DNA of 64,000 bases from an uncultured Lachnospiraceae bacterium (GCA_910584965.1 CAJUDZ010000003.1:150010-214009), one strand, 5' to 3'. Positions 54,452 through 63,600 are shown, counted from the stretch's first letter. Notes: generated by a model not told the origin, from the sequence alone. Translations and numbers: made by a program.

Positions 54452-55478
54452 GGCTTTAATTACAGGAGTTACGGGAATGGTTGGATCCCACCTGGCGGAT
54501 TTTTTACTGGAGAATACGGATTGGGATATTTATGGTGTCTGCCGGTGGAGAAGTCCATTGGATAATGTAAGCCATCTGTTAGAGCGGGTGAACAAAAAAG
54601 ACAGGGTTTATTTTGAATATGCAGATTTAAATGATGAAATTTCATTGATAAAAGTCATTGATAAGATTAAGCCGGATTATATTTTTCATTTGGCAGCTCA
54701 AAGCTATCCGCTTACAAGTTTTACTGCGCCTATCGATACGCTAAACACAAATATTTTGGGAACATGTCGTTTATTAGAGGCAGTACACAATACAATGGAG
54801 AATGTTCCGTCTTATAATCCGGTTATTCATGTCTGTGCGTCTTCGGAAGTATTTGGAAAAATACCGGCAGAGAAGAAACCGGAGACAGGTATCCATGAGG
54901 AATGCCCGTTCCATCCGGCTTCTCCTTATGCTATATCTAAGGTAGGGACAGACCTGCTGGGAAGATATTACGCAGAGGCGTACGGCATGACAGTTATGAC
55001 AACCCGTATGTTTACACATACCGGGCCAAGACGCGGCGATGTTTTTCATGAATCTACTTTTGCTAAGCAGATTGCGATGATTGAAGCTGGAATAATAGAA
55101 CCAAAGATTATGGTGGGAAATCTGAAGTCATTGCGGACATATGCAGACGTGAGGGATGCTGTCAAAGCTTATTATATGTTAGTTACCATAAATCCTGTTG
55201 CCGGTGAGTATTATAATATAGGTGGTTCTTACACATGTGAAGTGGGAGATACATTGAACACATTAATTTCATATTCAACTAAAAAGGATCAGATTGAGAT
55301 TGTAACGGATAAGGAGCGGTTACGGCCTATTGATGCGGACTTACAGGTACCGGATTGCAGTAAGTTTAAAAAGCATACGGGTTGGAAACCTCAGATCGGC
55401 TTTGAGCAGACAATGCACGACTTACTGGATTATTGGAGAGACAGAGTTGGAAAAGGAGAAGTATTTCTGACAAGATAA
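54441..55478 (+). CDS. GDP-mannose/GDP-heptose 4,6-dehydratase-like protein
   Basis: 345 residues. TGVTGMVGSHLADFL (8-22), ADLNDEISL, FHLAAQSY, SSEVFG and YAISKVGTD (YXXXK at about 165-169), and RMFTHTGPRRGD match GMD-type dehydratases. Alone it would be called GDP-mannose 4,6-dehydratase, but it is embedded among GDP-manno-heptose genes, which suggests a DmhA-like role on GDP-D-glycero-D-manno-heptose. The alternative, supplying GDP-4-keto-6-deoxymannose for the fucosyltransferases upstream, cannot be excluded. It starts inside the tail of the reductase gene with GGAGGAAATAAAGG upstream. Confidence 0.85.
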   Translation: MSIKALITGVTGMVGSHLADFLLENTDWDIYGVCRWRSPLDNVSHLLERVNKKDRVYFEYADLNDEISLIKVIDKIKPDYIFHLAAQSYPLTSFTAPIDTLNTNILGTCRLLEAVHNTMENVPSYNPVIHVCASSEVFGKIPAEKKPETGIHEECPFHPASPYAISKVGTDLLGRYYAEAYGMTVMTTRMFTHTGPRRGDVFHESTFAKQIAMIEAGIIEPKIMVGNLKSLRTYADVRDAVKAYYMLVTINPVAGEYYNIGGSYTCEVGDTLNTLISYSTKKDQIEIVTDKERLRPIDADLQVPDCSKFKKHTGWKPQIGFEQTMHDLLDYWRDRVGKGEVFLTR

Positions 55479-55497
55479 AAACCAGGGAGGAAAAGTT

Positions 55498-56808
55498 GTG
55501 AAAGTTGTTATAATGGCTGGAGGCAGGGGGACTAGAATTTCAACCATAGCTAACGATATTCCAAAGCCAATGATCCCGTTAGAGGGAAAACCCGTATTGG
55601 AGTATGAATTGGAGTGCCTTCGAGAACAGGGCTTTACAGATATTATTTTAACGGTTGGTTATTTGGGACATATTATCAAGGACTATTTTGGAGATGGAAG
55701 TGGAATATCTCCGGTGACAGGTGAACCATTTGGAGTCAATATTACTTACTATTGCGAAGAAGAACCGTTAGGTAATGCAGGAGCCCTATTCAAGATAAAG
55801 GAACAATTATCGGAAGATTTTTTGCTTCTTAATGCAGATGCTATATTCGACGTAGATTTTAAGCGGTTTGTAGACTTTCATAAAAGCCATAAGGGGTGGG
55901 TAACTTTGTTTACGCACCCTAATAGTCATCCTTATGATAGTGGTTTGATCTTTAGGGATGAGAACAATGTGGTACAAAAATGGCTTTCAAAAGAGGATGA
56001 AAGACCTCAATACTATAATAATTGCGTAAATGCCGGGCTTCATGTTATCTCACCCAGGGTATTGGAAAGAGAGGTAACAGGGGAAAAAATAGATTTAGAC
56101 CGGCAACTATTGAAGCCACTTGCAGCTACCGGGAAAATGTATGCCTACTGCAGCTCAGAATATGTAAAAGATATGGGTACCCCTGCTCGTTATGAGGCAG
56201 TGTGCAAAGATTTATATAATGGAGTTATCAGATCCAAAAATCTGAAAAATCGACAGAAAGCAATATTTTTAGATCGTGATGGGACGATTAACCGATATAT
56301 AGGATTTTTAAAGGATATTAATAACTTTGAGCTGCTGTCGGGCGTTGCTGAAGCAGTTAAAATAATAAATGCAAAAGGATATCTTGCTATTGTAGTTACG
56401 AACCAGCCAGTCATAGCTCGTGGAGATATTACAGAATTACAGTTAAACGAAATTCATCGTAAGATGGAAACGTTATTAGGGTTGGAAGGGGCATACTTAG
56501 ATGCAATTTATTATTGCCCGCATCATCCGGACAAAGGATTTGAAGGAGAGGTTTCGGAATTAAAAATTCAGTGTGCATGCAGAAAACCGGAACCGGGAAT
56601 GATCTTGCAGGCGGCGCAGGAATTTAATATTGATTTGTCAAAATCCTGGATGATAGGGGACGGTGAAAATGATATAAAAGCAGGAAAAGCAGCCGGGTGC
56701 AGTACCGCATTAATTTCAGGCGAGAATATATCATTAGGACAGGATATTACGGAGCCCTCTTTGCTGGGATGTATACAGCATATATTTGATCAGAAAGAAA
56801 ATGGATGA
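55498..56808 (+). CDS. Fused heptose-1-phosphate guanylyltransferase and heptose bisphosphatase (HddC-GmhB)
   Basis: 436 residues from a GTG with GGGAGGAAAAGTT upstream. Residues 1-~240 are a nucleotidyltransferase: MAGGRGTRI, PKPMIPLEGKPVLEY, LLNADAIFDVDF and VNAGLHVISP. Residues ~250-436 are a HAD-type phosphatase of the GmhB group: FLDRDGTINR (about 256-265), VTNQPVIARG, CPHHPDKGF with CACRKPEPGM (zinc-binding Cys/His set) and MIGDGENDIKAG. The two domains catalyze consecutive steps (7-phosphate removal from the bisphosphate, then GDP activation at C1), so fusion makes chemical sense. It overlaps the isomerase gene by four bases (ATGA). Confidence 0.88.
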   Translation: MKVVIMAGGRGTRISTIANDIPKPMIPLEGKPVLEYELECLREQGFTDIILTVGYLGHIIKDYFGDGSGISPVTGEPFGVNITYYCEEEPLGNAGALFKIKEQLSEDFLLLNADAIFDVDFKRFVDFHKSHKGWVTLFTHPNSHPYDSGLIFRDENNVVQKWLSKEDERPQYYNNCVNAGLHVISPRVLEREVTGEKIDLDRQLLKPLAATGKMYAYCSSEYVKDMGTPARYEAVCKDLYNGVIRSKNLKNRQKAIFLDRDGTINRYIGFLKDINNFELLSGVAEAVKIINAKGYLAIVVTNQPVIARGDITELQLNEIHRKMETLLGLEGAYLDAIYYCPHHPDKGFEGEVSELKIQCACRKPEPGMILQAAQEFNIDLSKSWMIGDGENDIKAGKAAGCSTALISGENISLGQDITEPSLLGCIQHIFDQKENG

Positions 56809-57458
56809 AGAAAATGAATGATAAGTTATATAGGCATATAGACCGTCTTATAAAAAGATATCCCTGTCTGGAAGAAGTGAAAAACAGTATATTAGAGGCG
56901 TATTTGCTGATGGAAGAAAGCTACTGTAACGGCGGAAAAATGTTAATTTCCGGAAATGGCGGTTCAGCGGCGGATGCAGAACATATTGTCGGAGAATTAA
57001 TGAAATGTTTTAAACTTCCAAGACCTATTGGGAAAGATATGGAAAAAAGCCTGCAGGAAATTGATCCAATGCGTGGAGAAACGTTGGCCAGGTATTTAAA
57101 ATGCTCGTTACCGGCAATAGCATTGTCTGCTCATGAGGCATTAATAACGGCTTATGCCAATGATGTGGGAGGAACAGGAGTATTCGCGCAGCAATTATTT
57201 GGATATGGCAAAGCAGGAGACGTTTTTCTTGGGATCTCAACATCAGGAAACAGTGAAAATATCATTGATGCGTCAATTGTTGCAAAAGCAATGGGTATTA
57301 AAGTAATCGGACTGACAGGAAATAACGGTGGCAAATTAAGGGAGTTTACGGACGTTATGGTATGTGTGCCTGAATCAGAAACATATATGATACAGGAATT
57401 ACATCTGCCGATTTACCATTGCTGGTGCATAATGTTGGAAGAAAGATTTTTTGGATAG
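56805..57458 (+). CDS. gmhA: Sedoheptulose 7-phosphate isomerase
   Basis: 217 residues. SGNGGSAADAEHIVGELMK (about 48-66), the PAIALSAHEALITAYAND block and ISTSGNSENI belong to the GmhA SIS-domain isomerases, which turn sedoheptulose 7-phosphate into D-glycero-D-manno-heptose 7-phosphate, the first step of the heptose route. The C-terminal EMYMIQELHLPIYH type block (here TYMIQELHLPIYH) holds expected metal and active-site residues. ATGA overlap with the preceding gene shows coupling. Confidence 0.92.
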   Translation: MKKMNDKLYRHIDRLIKRYPCLEEVKNSILEAYLLMEESYCNGGKMLISGNGGSAADAEHIVGELMKCFKLPRPIGKDMEKSLQEIDPMRGETLARYLKCSLPAIALSAHEALITAYANDVGGTGVFAQQLFGYGKAGDVFLGISTSGNSENIIDASIVAKAMGIKVIGLTGNNGGKLREFTDVMVCVPESETYMIQELHLPIYHCWCIMLEERFFG

Positions 57459-57488
57459 ATAATATGATATTTCGGAAAGGTATATTGG

Positions 57489-59174
57489 ATGAAGCATTTT
57501 AAGAAAAAACTATGGATTATGGGAGGAATTATCTGCTTTGGAATCATTGGATATTTAATGCTTATAAATAAGCCGGCTGAACAGCCGCCGGAGCAGGAAC
57601 AGTTAATAGGCGGTATCAACGAGGAAAAAGAGAGTATCAATAATTCGGAAGAGGGGGGGGAATATTTAATTTCGGCAACTTATTTTGGTGATGAATGGCC
57701 CATGAATTTTTGGAACAGTGAATTTACAAATTTAAGCGGCGATTTGCAGCGAATTGCGTCAGACGGGTTCAACAGTATTATTCTTGTAATTCCATGGAGA
57801 GAGTTTCAGCCGTCTATGGACCCCATTGAATATAATGAAAGGGCATTTGATAAACTCAGAATTGCTATAACCGAAGCAGAAAAATACGATTTAAAGGTAA
57901 TGGTCCGTATAGGGTATACATGGGATTATTATGAAGATAAACTGGGAGAAGTTACCGAACGGTTTTATAAAATAGTATATGATGAGGATATAAGAAAAGC
58001 ATGGTACGACTATTGTAAAATCTTATATGATACCTGTTCATCCTTTTCTAATTTTGCAGGTGGTTTTATTACATGGGAGGATTTTTGGTGCAATTCATAT
58101 TTGGGGTCTTCATTGGAAACAGAAGCAAAAAGAGTAGAATATGCCAAAAAAATAGGATATCAGGCGTGGCTGGAAACGATTGACGAAGAAGAATTAAAAA
58201 AATGTGGTATAGAAAGTGAAAATATTTCGGAGGCTAAAATTCCTTGTAATAGTGATGCTGATATGATTCTCTGGTATCAGTATTTAGATGATTTTTTTGT
58301 GGAGCTGCTTTCTGATTCACAGAAATATTTTCCCAATTTATCGATGGAGGTTCGTACAGACTGGGATGTGTATAGTGACAAAGATGGAATAACCCAATTT
58401 ATTCAGCATGATAAAACCTATGATTGTTCCGACAGCAGTTATACAACAATCATGTACAGCATTTCACAGGGTTGGGAAAACAAGGGAGAAAAGATTCATC
58501 ACCTTGAGGCAATTGAAAGAACCGGGTATATTTTGGATGGAATTTTAAAATACAATAAAGGAAAACCAATCTATATTGATCAATTTATTTTTGCAGATAA
58601 TACGCCAGGGTTCGAGATGAATGCGCGGTTATATGAAGACGAAATAGATGAGTATCTTATAAATATCGATGATACATTAGAACAGTACACGTGTGGATAT
58701 GGTATTTGGACATACCGGGATTATGCGGCTAATTTGTTGTACAATCCACAGTTTGGAGAGGGAGAAGATGGATGGACAATTGTAGACGGTGAAATTGCAA
58801 ATACTAATTCAAATAACTCTTTACGCATTTTATCAAATGGAAAAGTATCGCAGGAATTACCCGCGATGCGAAATCATTACAATGGAAACGACTATGTGAT
58901 TTCGTTTGATGTCAAAACGGAAGAGCCTACGTCAGTCCATGTCTCATTGGGAGAGACAACCGTTACGGTTAAAGTGAATCAAAGCGACAACATTGAAGTT
59001 AAATTGAATACAGAAGAACCGTTTATTTTTTCATTGGAAACAGAAGGTGAAATTGAAATAGATAATATAAAGATATATAATTTTATACAGGAAGGTTTTT
59101 TATATGATTTGCATGGTAATGATGGAAGTGTAATTGAGGCTGTGCGAATTTTGAACGGTAATATTTCCGGATAA
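57489..59174 (+). CDS. Membrane-anchored glycosidase-like protein with C-terminal beta domain
   Basis: 561 residues: basic start, one membrane segment (about 9-26), an acidic Glu/Gln linker containing a G8 tract in DNA (57653-57660), then a TIM-barrel-like domain (about 58-410). ISATYFGDEWPMNFW, ILVIPWREFQPS, VMVRIGYTWDYY and GFITWEDFW resemble GH5/GH42-like barrels, with Glu in WEDFW (about 198) a candidate catalytic acid. From about residue 415 a carbohydrate-binding-module-like beta domain follows. It would sit on the outer membrane face and may trim or bind the exported glycan. The exact family is not recognized. Confidence 0.65.
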   Translation: MKHFKKKLWIMGGIICFGIIGYLMLINKPAEQPPEQEQLIGGINEEKESINNSEEGGEYLISATYFGDEWPMNFWNSEFTNLSGDLQRIASDGFNSIILVIPWREFQPSMDPIEYNERAFDKLRIAITEAEKYDLKVMVRIGYTWDYYEDKLGEVTERFYKIVYDEDIRKAWYDYCKILYDTCSSFSNFAGGFITWEDFWCNSYLGSSLETEAKRVEYAKKIGYQAWLETIDEEELKKCGIESENISEAKIPCNSDADMILWYQYLDDFFVELLSDSQKYFPNLSMEVRTDWDVYSDKDGITQFIQHDKTYDCSDSSYTTIMYSISQGWENKGEKIHHLEAIERTGYILDGILKYNKGKPIYIDQFIFADNTPGFEMNARLYEDEIDEYLINIDDTLEQYTCGYGIWTYRDYAANLLYNPQFGEGEDGWTIVDGEIANTNSNNSLRILSNGKVSQELPAMRNHYNGNDYVISFDVKTEEPTSVHVSLGETTVTVKVNQSDNIEVKLNTEEPFIFSLETEGEIEIDNIKIYNFIQEGFLYDLHGNDGSVIEAVRILNGNISG

Positions 59175-59199
59175 AAGGATTTGATTGGGAGGAGTGCGC

Positions 59200-60276
59200 A
59201 TGGATGAAATTGCTGCTGAGAATGAAACATTAATGGATTATAAAGTGAATAATTTCTCATTCCTGCATTGGTTAGGAAATTCATTTGTGGTACTCGGTCA
59301 CCAATATAATTTAATGGGAATGGGTGCGCCGCGTATTTTGGGACTTGAGTGTCATAATTTAGGGCTAAAAATTCTTTTTGTTGTAAGCGGTTATTTGGTC
59401 ATGGAGAGCTTTCGGCGGACGGGGAATACCAGAAAATGGCTGATTAAGCGATTTGTCCGTATTTGGACAGGATTGCTCATATGTATTGTTGGAATGATAA
59501 TTTTGATTGGCCCTTTTTTTACAACCATGCCATTGACAGAGTATTTTATATATTGTAAAAAATTTTTTATAAGTAATCTGATGATGAATCCGGTTTATGA
59601 TTTGCCAGGAGTTTTTACAAATAATATTTATCCTGTTGCAGCGAATGGCTCTTTGTGGTCTCTGCCAGTGGAAGTTTTTTGTTACCTGGTTTTACCGCTT
59701 ATAGTGTTTACAGCAAATTTATTAAAAAAAATCAATAAAAAAATAGCTTATATTTTTGTATTGATTTTATGTGCGGCACTATATACTATGTCCGTTTTGC
59801 GTGAAGGAGGAATCATAACATCATATCTGGTCTGCTGGGGAACAGAGTGGATGACCGCATTTACAATAATTATTTATTTTGTATTAGGAGCTGTTTACAG
59901 TTGGTATGGTAAGAAAGAAAATTTGAAATTACAATGGGCAATTTTGCTGGTTACTGTTTATATGTGTATTCCCGGAATGCTTAACGTAGTAGTCCGGCCC
60001 GTTGTGATTGCGTATTTTGTATTAGCGTTGGCATTTGACCGTCCGCCTTTACTTGACAAGATTACCAAAAATTTAAAAGGCTATTACGCATTTTATTTAT
60101 GGTCTTTTCCGATTCAACAGGCATTAATTGCAATATTTGTAGTGAAAATGAATCTGATATCAAATCCATTAATATTATTTGTATGCGCATATATGATAAT
60201 TTTATTGGCAGCCAGTTTTATTACGAAATATATTGAAGAACCAATAAGTAAAGGACTCTTGTCAAAATTACAATAG
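59200..60276 (+). CDS. Acyltransferase-3 family membrane O-acyltransferase (OafA-like)
   Basis: 358 residues with about ten membrane segments. FVVLGHQYN holds the His of the family, followed by KILFVVSGYLVMESF (SGY/F motif) and KRFVRIWTGLL with the conserved Arg, all usual in the first third of acyltransferase-3 proteins. It should move an acyl group, often acetyl, onto a sugar outside. The start at 59200 has GGAGGAG about 6 bases upstream. It is the last clearly intact gene of the A+T-rich module; a broken relative lies at 61329. Confidence 0.87.
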   Translation: MDEIAAENETLMDYKVNNFSFLHWLGNSFVVLGHQYNLMGMGAPRILGLECHNLGLKILFVVSGYLVMESFRRTGNTRKWLIKRFVRIWTGLLICIVGMIILIGPFFTTMPLTEYFIYCKKFFISNLMMNPVYDLPGVFTNNIYPVAANGSLWSLPVEVFCYLVLPLIVFTANLLKKINKKIAYIFVLILCAALYTMSVLREGGIITSYLVCWGTEWMTAFTIIIYFVLGAVYSWYGKKENLKLQWAILLVTVYMCIPGMLNVVVRPVVIAYFVLALAFDRPPLLDKITKNLKGYYAFYLWSFPIQQALIAIFVVKMNLISNPLILFVCAYMIILLAASFITKYIEEPISKGLLSKLQ

Positions 60277-60694
60277 AGGGAAAGAGAGGTACATTAATGT
60301 ATGGATGACTTGGTTCTGCCCTGGCAGGAAAGTACCTGTTAAAGTATTTGGAACATAAAAATCAGTAAATTACTATATGCTATAATTTGTGGAACATTTA
60401 CTATATTATTATTTGAAGTATATATTTCATTAGTGATTACAATATTCTTATCAGATTATCTGCTATGTTTGATCTTTAAAAAATATAACAGATTTGTATG
60501 TTATTTAAAGACGGGTTCGTGAAAATAAAGTTCATGTTTCTACACAATGTCATTAACTTAAGGAATCTTTTACATTTTAAATTGTAGAAGGTTCCTTTTG
60601 ACCATAAAATTGAAATAGGAAACTGATAATTTCTGTGTTTCATAAGGCCGGTGATTTTATGAATAATTCTCAAAAATAATTTTACCGCCATCAT
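60277..60694 (+). other. Region without intact gene: hydrophobic coding fragment and hairpin
   Basis: A frame open from 60343 to the stop at 60522 encodes about 59 residues with two hydrophobic stretches (ICGTFTILLFEVYISL, TIFLSDYLLCLIF) and looks like the tail of a lost membrane protein; I cannot name it. At 60560-60597, AAGGAATCTTTTA pairs along its length with TAGAAGGTTCCTT, with G-T pairs, around a 12-base loop and followed by TTTT, which could be an IS end structure or a terminator. The rest holds nothing I can support. Confidence 0.45.
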
Positions 60695-61035
60695 AACAGA
60701 AACTTTTATGACGATTCCGGATTCTCTATATTTTATGGATATGTGGTTTTAGCTGTGGACGGTTCCGGAATTAATATCCCTACTACAAGGAAAACCTGGA
60801 AGAATTTGGGATTTCCAGCAGAAAAGCGACAAAACCACAGGCTTCCATAGGGCTGGGCTGCCGTATGACGTCATGAACCATATGGTTCTGGAGAGTAACT
60901 GCTGTAGATGTAAGTTTGATGAAATGAGTCTTGCGGAAGACATCATCAGCGATGCAGAGGCGGAAATGGATGCAAAAGAGAGCCACAGGAAACATAAAAT
61001 GATGGTCAACCGGACATTGGGCATAGGGATATTGA
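60695..61035 (+). pseudogene. IS4-type transposase remnant
   Basis: Translated pieces in different frames join into one protein: AVDGSGINIP (60752-60781, first catalytic Asp region of DDE transposases of the IS4 group), then a frameshifted EEFGISSRKATKPQ, then from 60873 MNHMVLESNCCRCKFDEMS and AEDIISDAEAEMD. At least two frameshifts and loss of the second half, including the later acidic catalytic residues, mean it is dead. It likely brought about, or marks, the rearrangements seen in this region. Confidence 0.7.
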
Positions 61036-61056
61036 AAAAAAACTTATCTATATATT

Positions 61057-61306
61057 ACTGGAAACGGACAGGCTGTTACGGCAGATGCAAGTGAACAGTT
61101 TCTGAATGTGCACGAGAAAGCTTTGAAGGAAACTGGAAATATTTCTGTCGGAAAAAGAGCTGACCTGGTAATTTTAGACCGCGCTCCATTAAAAGTTGAA
61201 AAAATGGATATTAAAGATATCCAAAGTACTTGAAACAATAAAAGATGGCATGAAAATTTTTAAAATAGATGAAACGAATGAAGGGAAAGGGCTTCGGGAG
61301 AAATAA
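61057..61306 (+). pseudogene. Amidohydrolase C-terminal remnant
   Basis: The frame from 61057 reads TGNGQAVTADASEQFLNV, GNISVGKRADLVILDRAPL and KMDIKDIQ, which is the closing part of amidohydrolase-3 (YtcJ-like) proteins where GKRADLVILD is the standard block. A frameshift near 61230 moves the rest (LETIKDGMKIFKI) to another frame ending at 61306. The N-terminal several hundred residues with the metal site are missing. It seems fused by deletion to the transposase remnant. Confidence 0.65.
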
Positions 61307-61328
61307 AGTTTTTGGGAGGGTCAGCAGA

Positions 61329-62446
61329 GTGAAACGAATAAACAGTTTAGAGGCATTAAGGGGAGTGGCTGTCATGATGGTATTGTTCAGCCATCTTGGA
61401 GTTATGTTCTATCCCGCATATTACTGGGGGGGTTAGAATCGCATTGTAGACCGGTGGAATATTATTTAGGACAAACGCCGCTTTCTTTTTTCATATCAGG
61501 TAATAGCGGTGTCATGATTTTTCTCATTCTAACAGGATTTGGAACTTATTTAGTATGCGAAAGGGGGAAAGAAAGCAGTGTAAAATATGCGAGTCTGCGT
61601 TTTTTCAAATTAGCCGTACTGATGTTTATTTCTACGATAACAAATTGGATGCTGTTTAAGTTTCATTTGGTATATTATCCCCATATTGTCGGGCATACAA
61701 ATACGATCTGGATACAGGGAGAAAGCCCGTTTAACAACAATATAATTAGTTTAATTTGGGGAAACTGGTTTACGATCAGTACCGGTTATAATAATACATT
61801 ATGGACAATGCATTATATTTTTTTCGGGAGTGTTATTTGTATCATTATTTATGATTTATGGGGAGAGCTAAAAAAGGGGTACATTGTTCCCTCGATTATT
61901 GGTGTGTGTTTTGTTATTATGGGACCGCCATATTTTGTTGCATGTATTTTGGGATATATCCTGGCCCATTATTATAAAAAAAATGCGGACAGGCAGATTG
62001 GAATCTCATGGGGAATTGGATTGCTTTTACCGGTACCTTTTTTATGCGGTTATCCCATGCTGATTGAATCTCAATTCTTTTTATACCGTATATTGCCTGA
62101 ACAGTATGTGGAATATTATCATATGGCAGGGGCATTTTTGCTGATCTATGTCTGTTTGTTCTGCAGTCCTGTCAAAAAAATGATGGAGAACAGATTTTTT
62201 CTGACGATTGGAAAGTATTCAATGAGCATCTATACGATGCATTTTACGTTATTAATGAGCGTAACATCGTATTTATTTGTTAAACTTATAAATAGATTTT
62301 CATATAATAAAGCCGTTTTATTAGTATGGGTATTTACTTGCTCTATAACATTTGTGGTGGCAATACTGTTAAAAAAGATAATTGACAGCATTTACAGGTG
62401 GCTGGACAGATCATATATAAAATTATATCATTATATGACAGAATAA
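61329..62446 (+). pseudogene. Acyltransferase-3 gene broken by frameshift at a G7 tract
   Basis: A GTG at 61329 with GGGAGGG upstream starts MKRINSLEALRGVAVMMV, then LFSHLGVMFYPAYYWGG, the normal opening of an acyltransferase-3 protein with its catalytic His, and then meets TAG just after seven Gs (61426-61432). One extra G would join it to the frame that continues GLESHCRPVEYYLGQ and on through about 330 residues with ten hydrophobic segments (FLILTGFGTYLV, GKYSMSIYTMHF). So the gene is whole apart from one base. It may be phase-variable, a real pseudogene, or a base-call error in the homopolymer. Confidence 0.78.
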
Positions 62447-62453
62447 GCGGATT

Positions 62454-63082
62454 GAAGAATGCCCTGAGACCTATAATTATTGTCGGATATTTCATAATAC
62501 CCAAAAGGTTCAAAAATATATTTTTATTATTGGGAAGTCTGATATTTTATGCCTGGGAAGAACCAAGAAATATTTGAATAATGTTATGTTTGATTCTGAT
62601 TAATTATAGTATGGGTCTTTTCATTGATCGATATGAGAGTCGAAAGAAGCTTTTTCTGGTTCTGGCTGTTTTGCTTGATATCGGGGTATTGGGATATTTT
62701 AAATACTTTAATTTTCTGATTGTGTTCATAAATAGATGCACCGGAAAAATGATTGAGCACCAGGAAATTGTTTTGCCAATAGGAATATCATATTATTGCA
62801 AGTATTATCGGCCGCTGCGCAGATGTTATTTTTGGCTTAGATTACGCGGATTTAACGGGGCTGGCGGCATGGTCCGGCGCAATTTTTTACACCCTGTAAA
62901 TCTATTATGATTTTTCCGGGTATTCGGATATGACCATTGGACTTGGAAAGATTTTCGGATTTGATTTTCGGGAGAATTTCTAGTATCCTTATCTGGCCTC
63001 ATCAATACAGGAATTTTGGCAGAGATGGCATATATCTTTAGGCGGTTTGTTCAGAGAATACCTTTATATACCTATGGGGGGA
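62454..63082 (+). pseudogene. MBOAT O-acyltransferase remnant
   Basis: Pieces in several frames give IPKRFKNIFLLLGSLIFYAWEEP (read in parts), a stop at 62577, then LINYSMGLFIDRYESRKK and LGYFKYFNF, VLPIGISYY, and later YDFSGYSDMTIGLGK, a TAG inside the expected NFNYPY block, and EFWQRWHISLGGLFREYLYI. These are the ordered landmarks of AlgI/DltB-type proteins like the one at the left edge of the window. Stops, frameshifts and internal loss make it non-functional, and it breaks off after YIPMGG. Confidence 0.78.
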
Positions 63083-63522
63083 TCGAAATACCCCCTTCTG
63101 AGGAAATTAGATGGGGTGAGTTTTCCGTATCGAGAGGAGATTTGGCAGATATGTTAAATATCACTATAAAAGATGGGGATATTGGTTACATGTTTTACGG
63201 TACGGCTTCTTCCGAATTGCTGGAGGAAACAAACGCATCCGGGATTATTTTCCATGCTCCGGAAGCGGATTCCCACAGGCTGTTTGTCCGAAGGGATTCC
63301 TTCGGGCTGGCAATTATGCCGAGCCTGTCCGTTCAGTTTGAGGATAGTATGTAGGTTCACAGAAATGACTTTGAGCTGCAACAGGTTTTTGATTTTAATA
63401 CAAATATTTTTGTTCTTGAAATTGCTGAAAGATATGTGAGGGGATTAGAAACATTATATATAGATATTTTTGCAGACAAATCCGGAAATGAGATTTTGGA
63501 AGAAGCGGTGATTCAATATTGA
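63083..63522 (+). pseudogene. SGNH (AlgX-like) C-terminal remnant with in-frame stop
   Basis: Following the MBOAT piece, one frame reads FSVSRGDLADMLNITIKDG, then FVRRDSFGLAIMPSLSVQFE, a TAG at 63352, and on in the same frame VHRNDFELQQVFDF and NIFVLEIAERYV to the stop at 63520-63522. The order RDSFG, PSL, then EIAERY is that of SGNH partner proteins of MBOAT acyltransferases. The N-terminal half is missing, so a deletion appears to have joined the MBOAT gene to its partner. The family call is from pattern memory. Confidence 0.55.
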
Positions 63523-63600
63523 GGAGATAAATGTTCAATAAAGAAATAATTATGTACTGCAGGATTCAGAGGAGGCGGCTGCATTGTGTACTGAATTATG

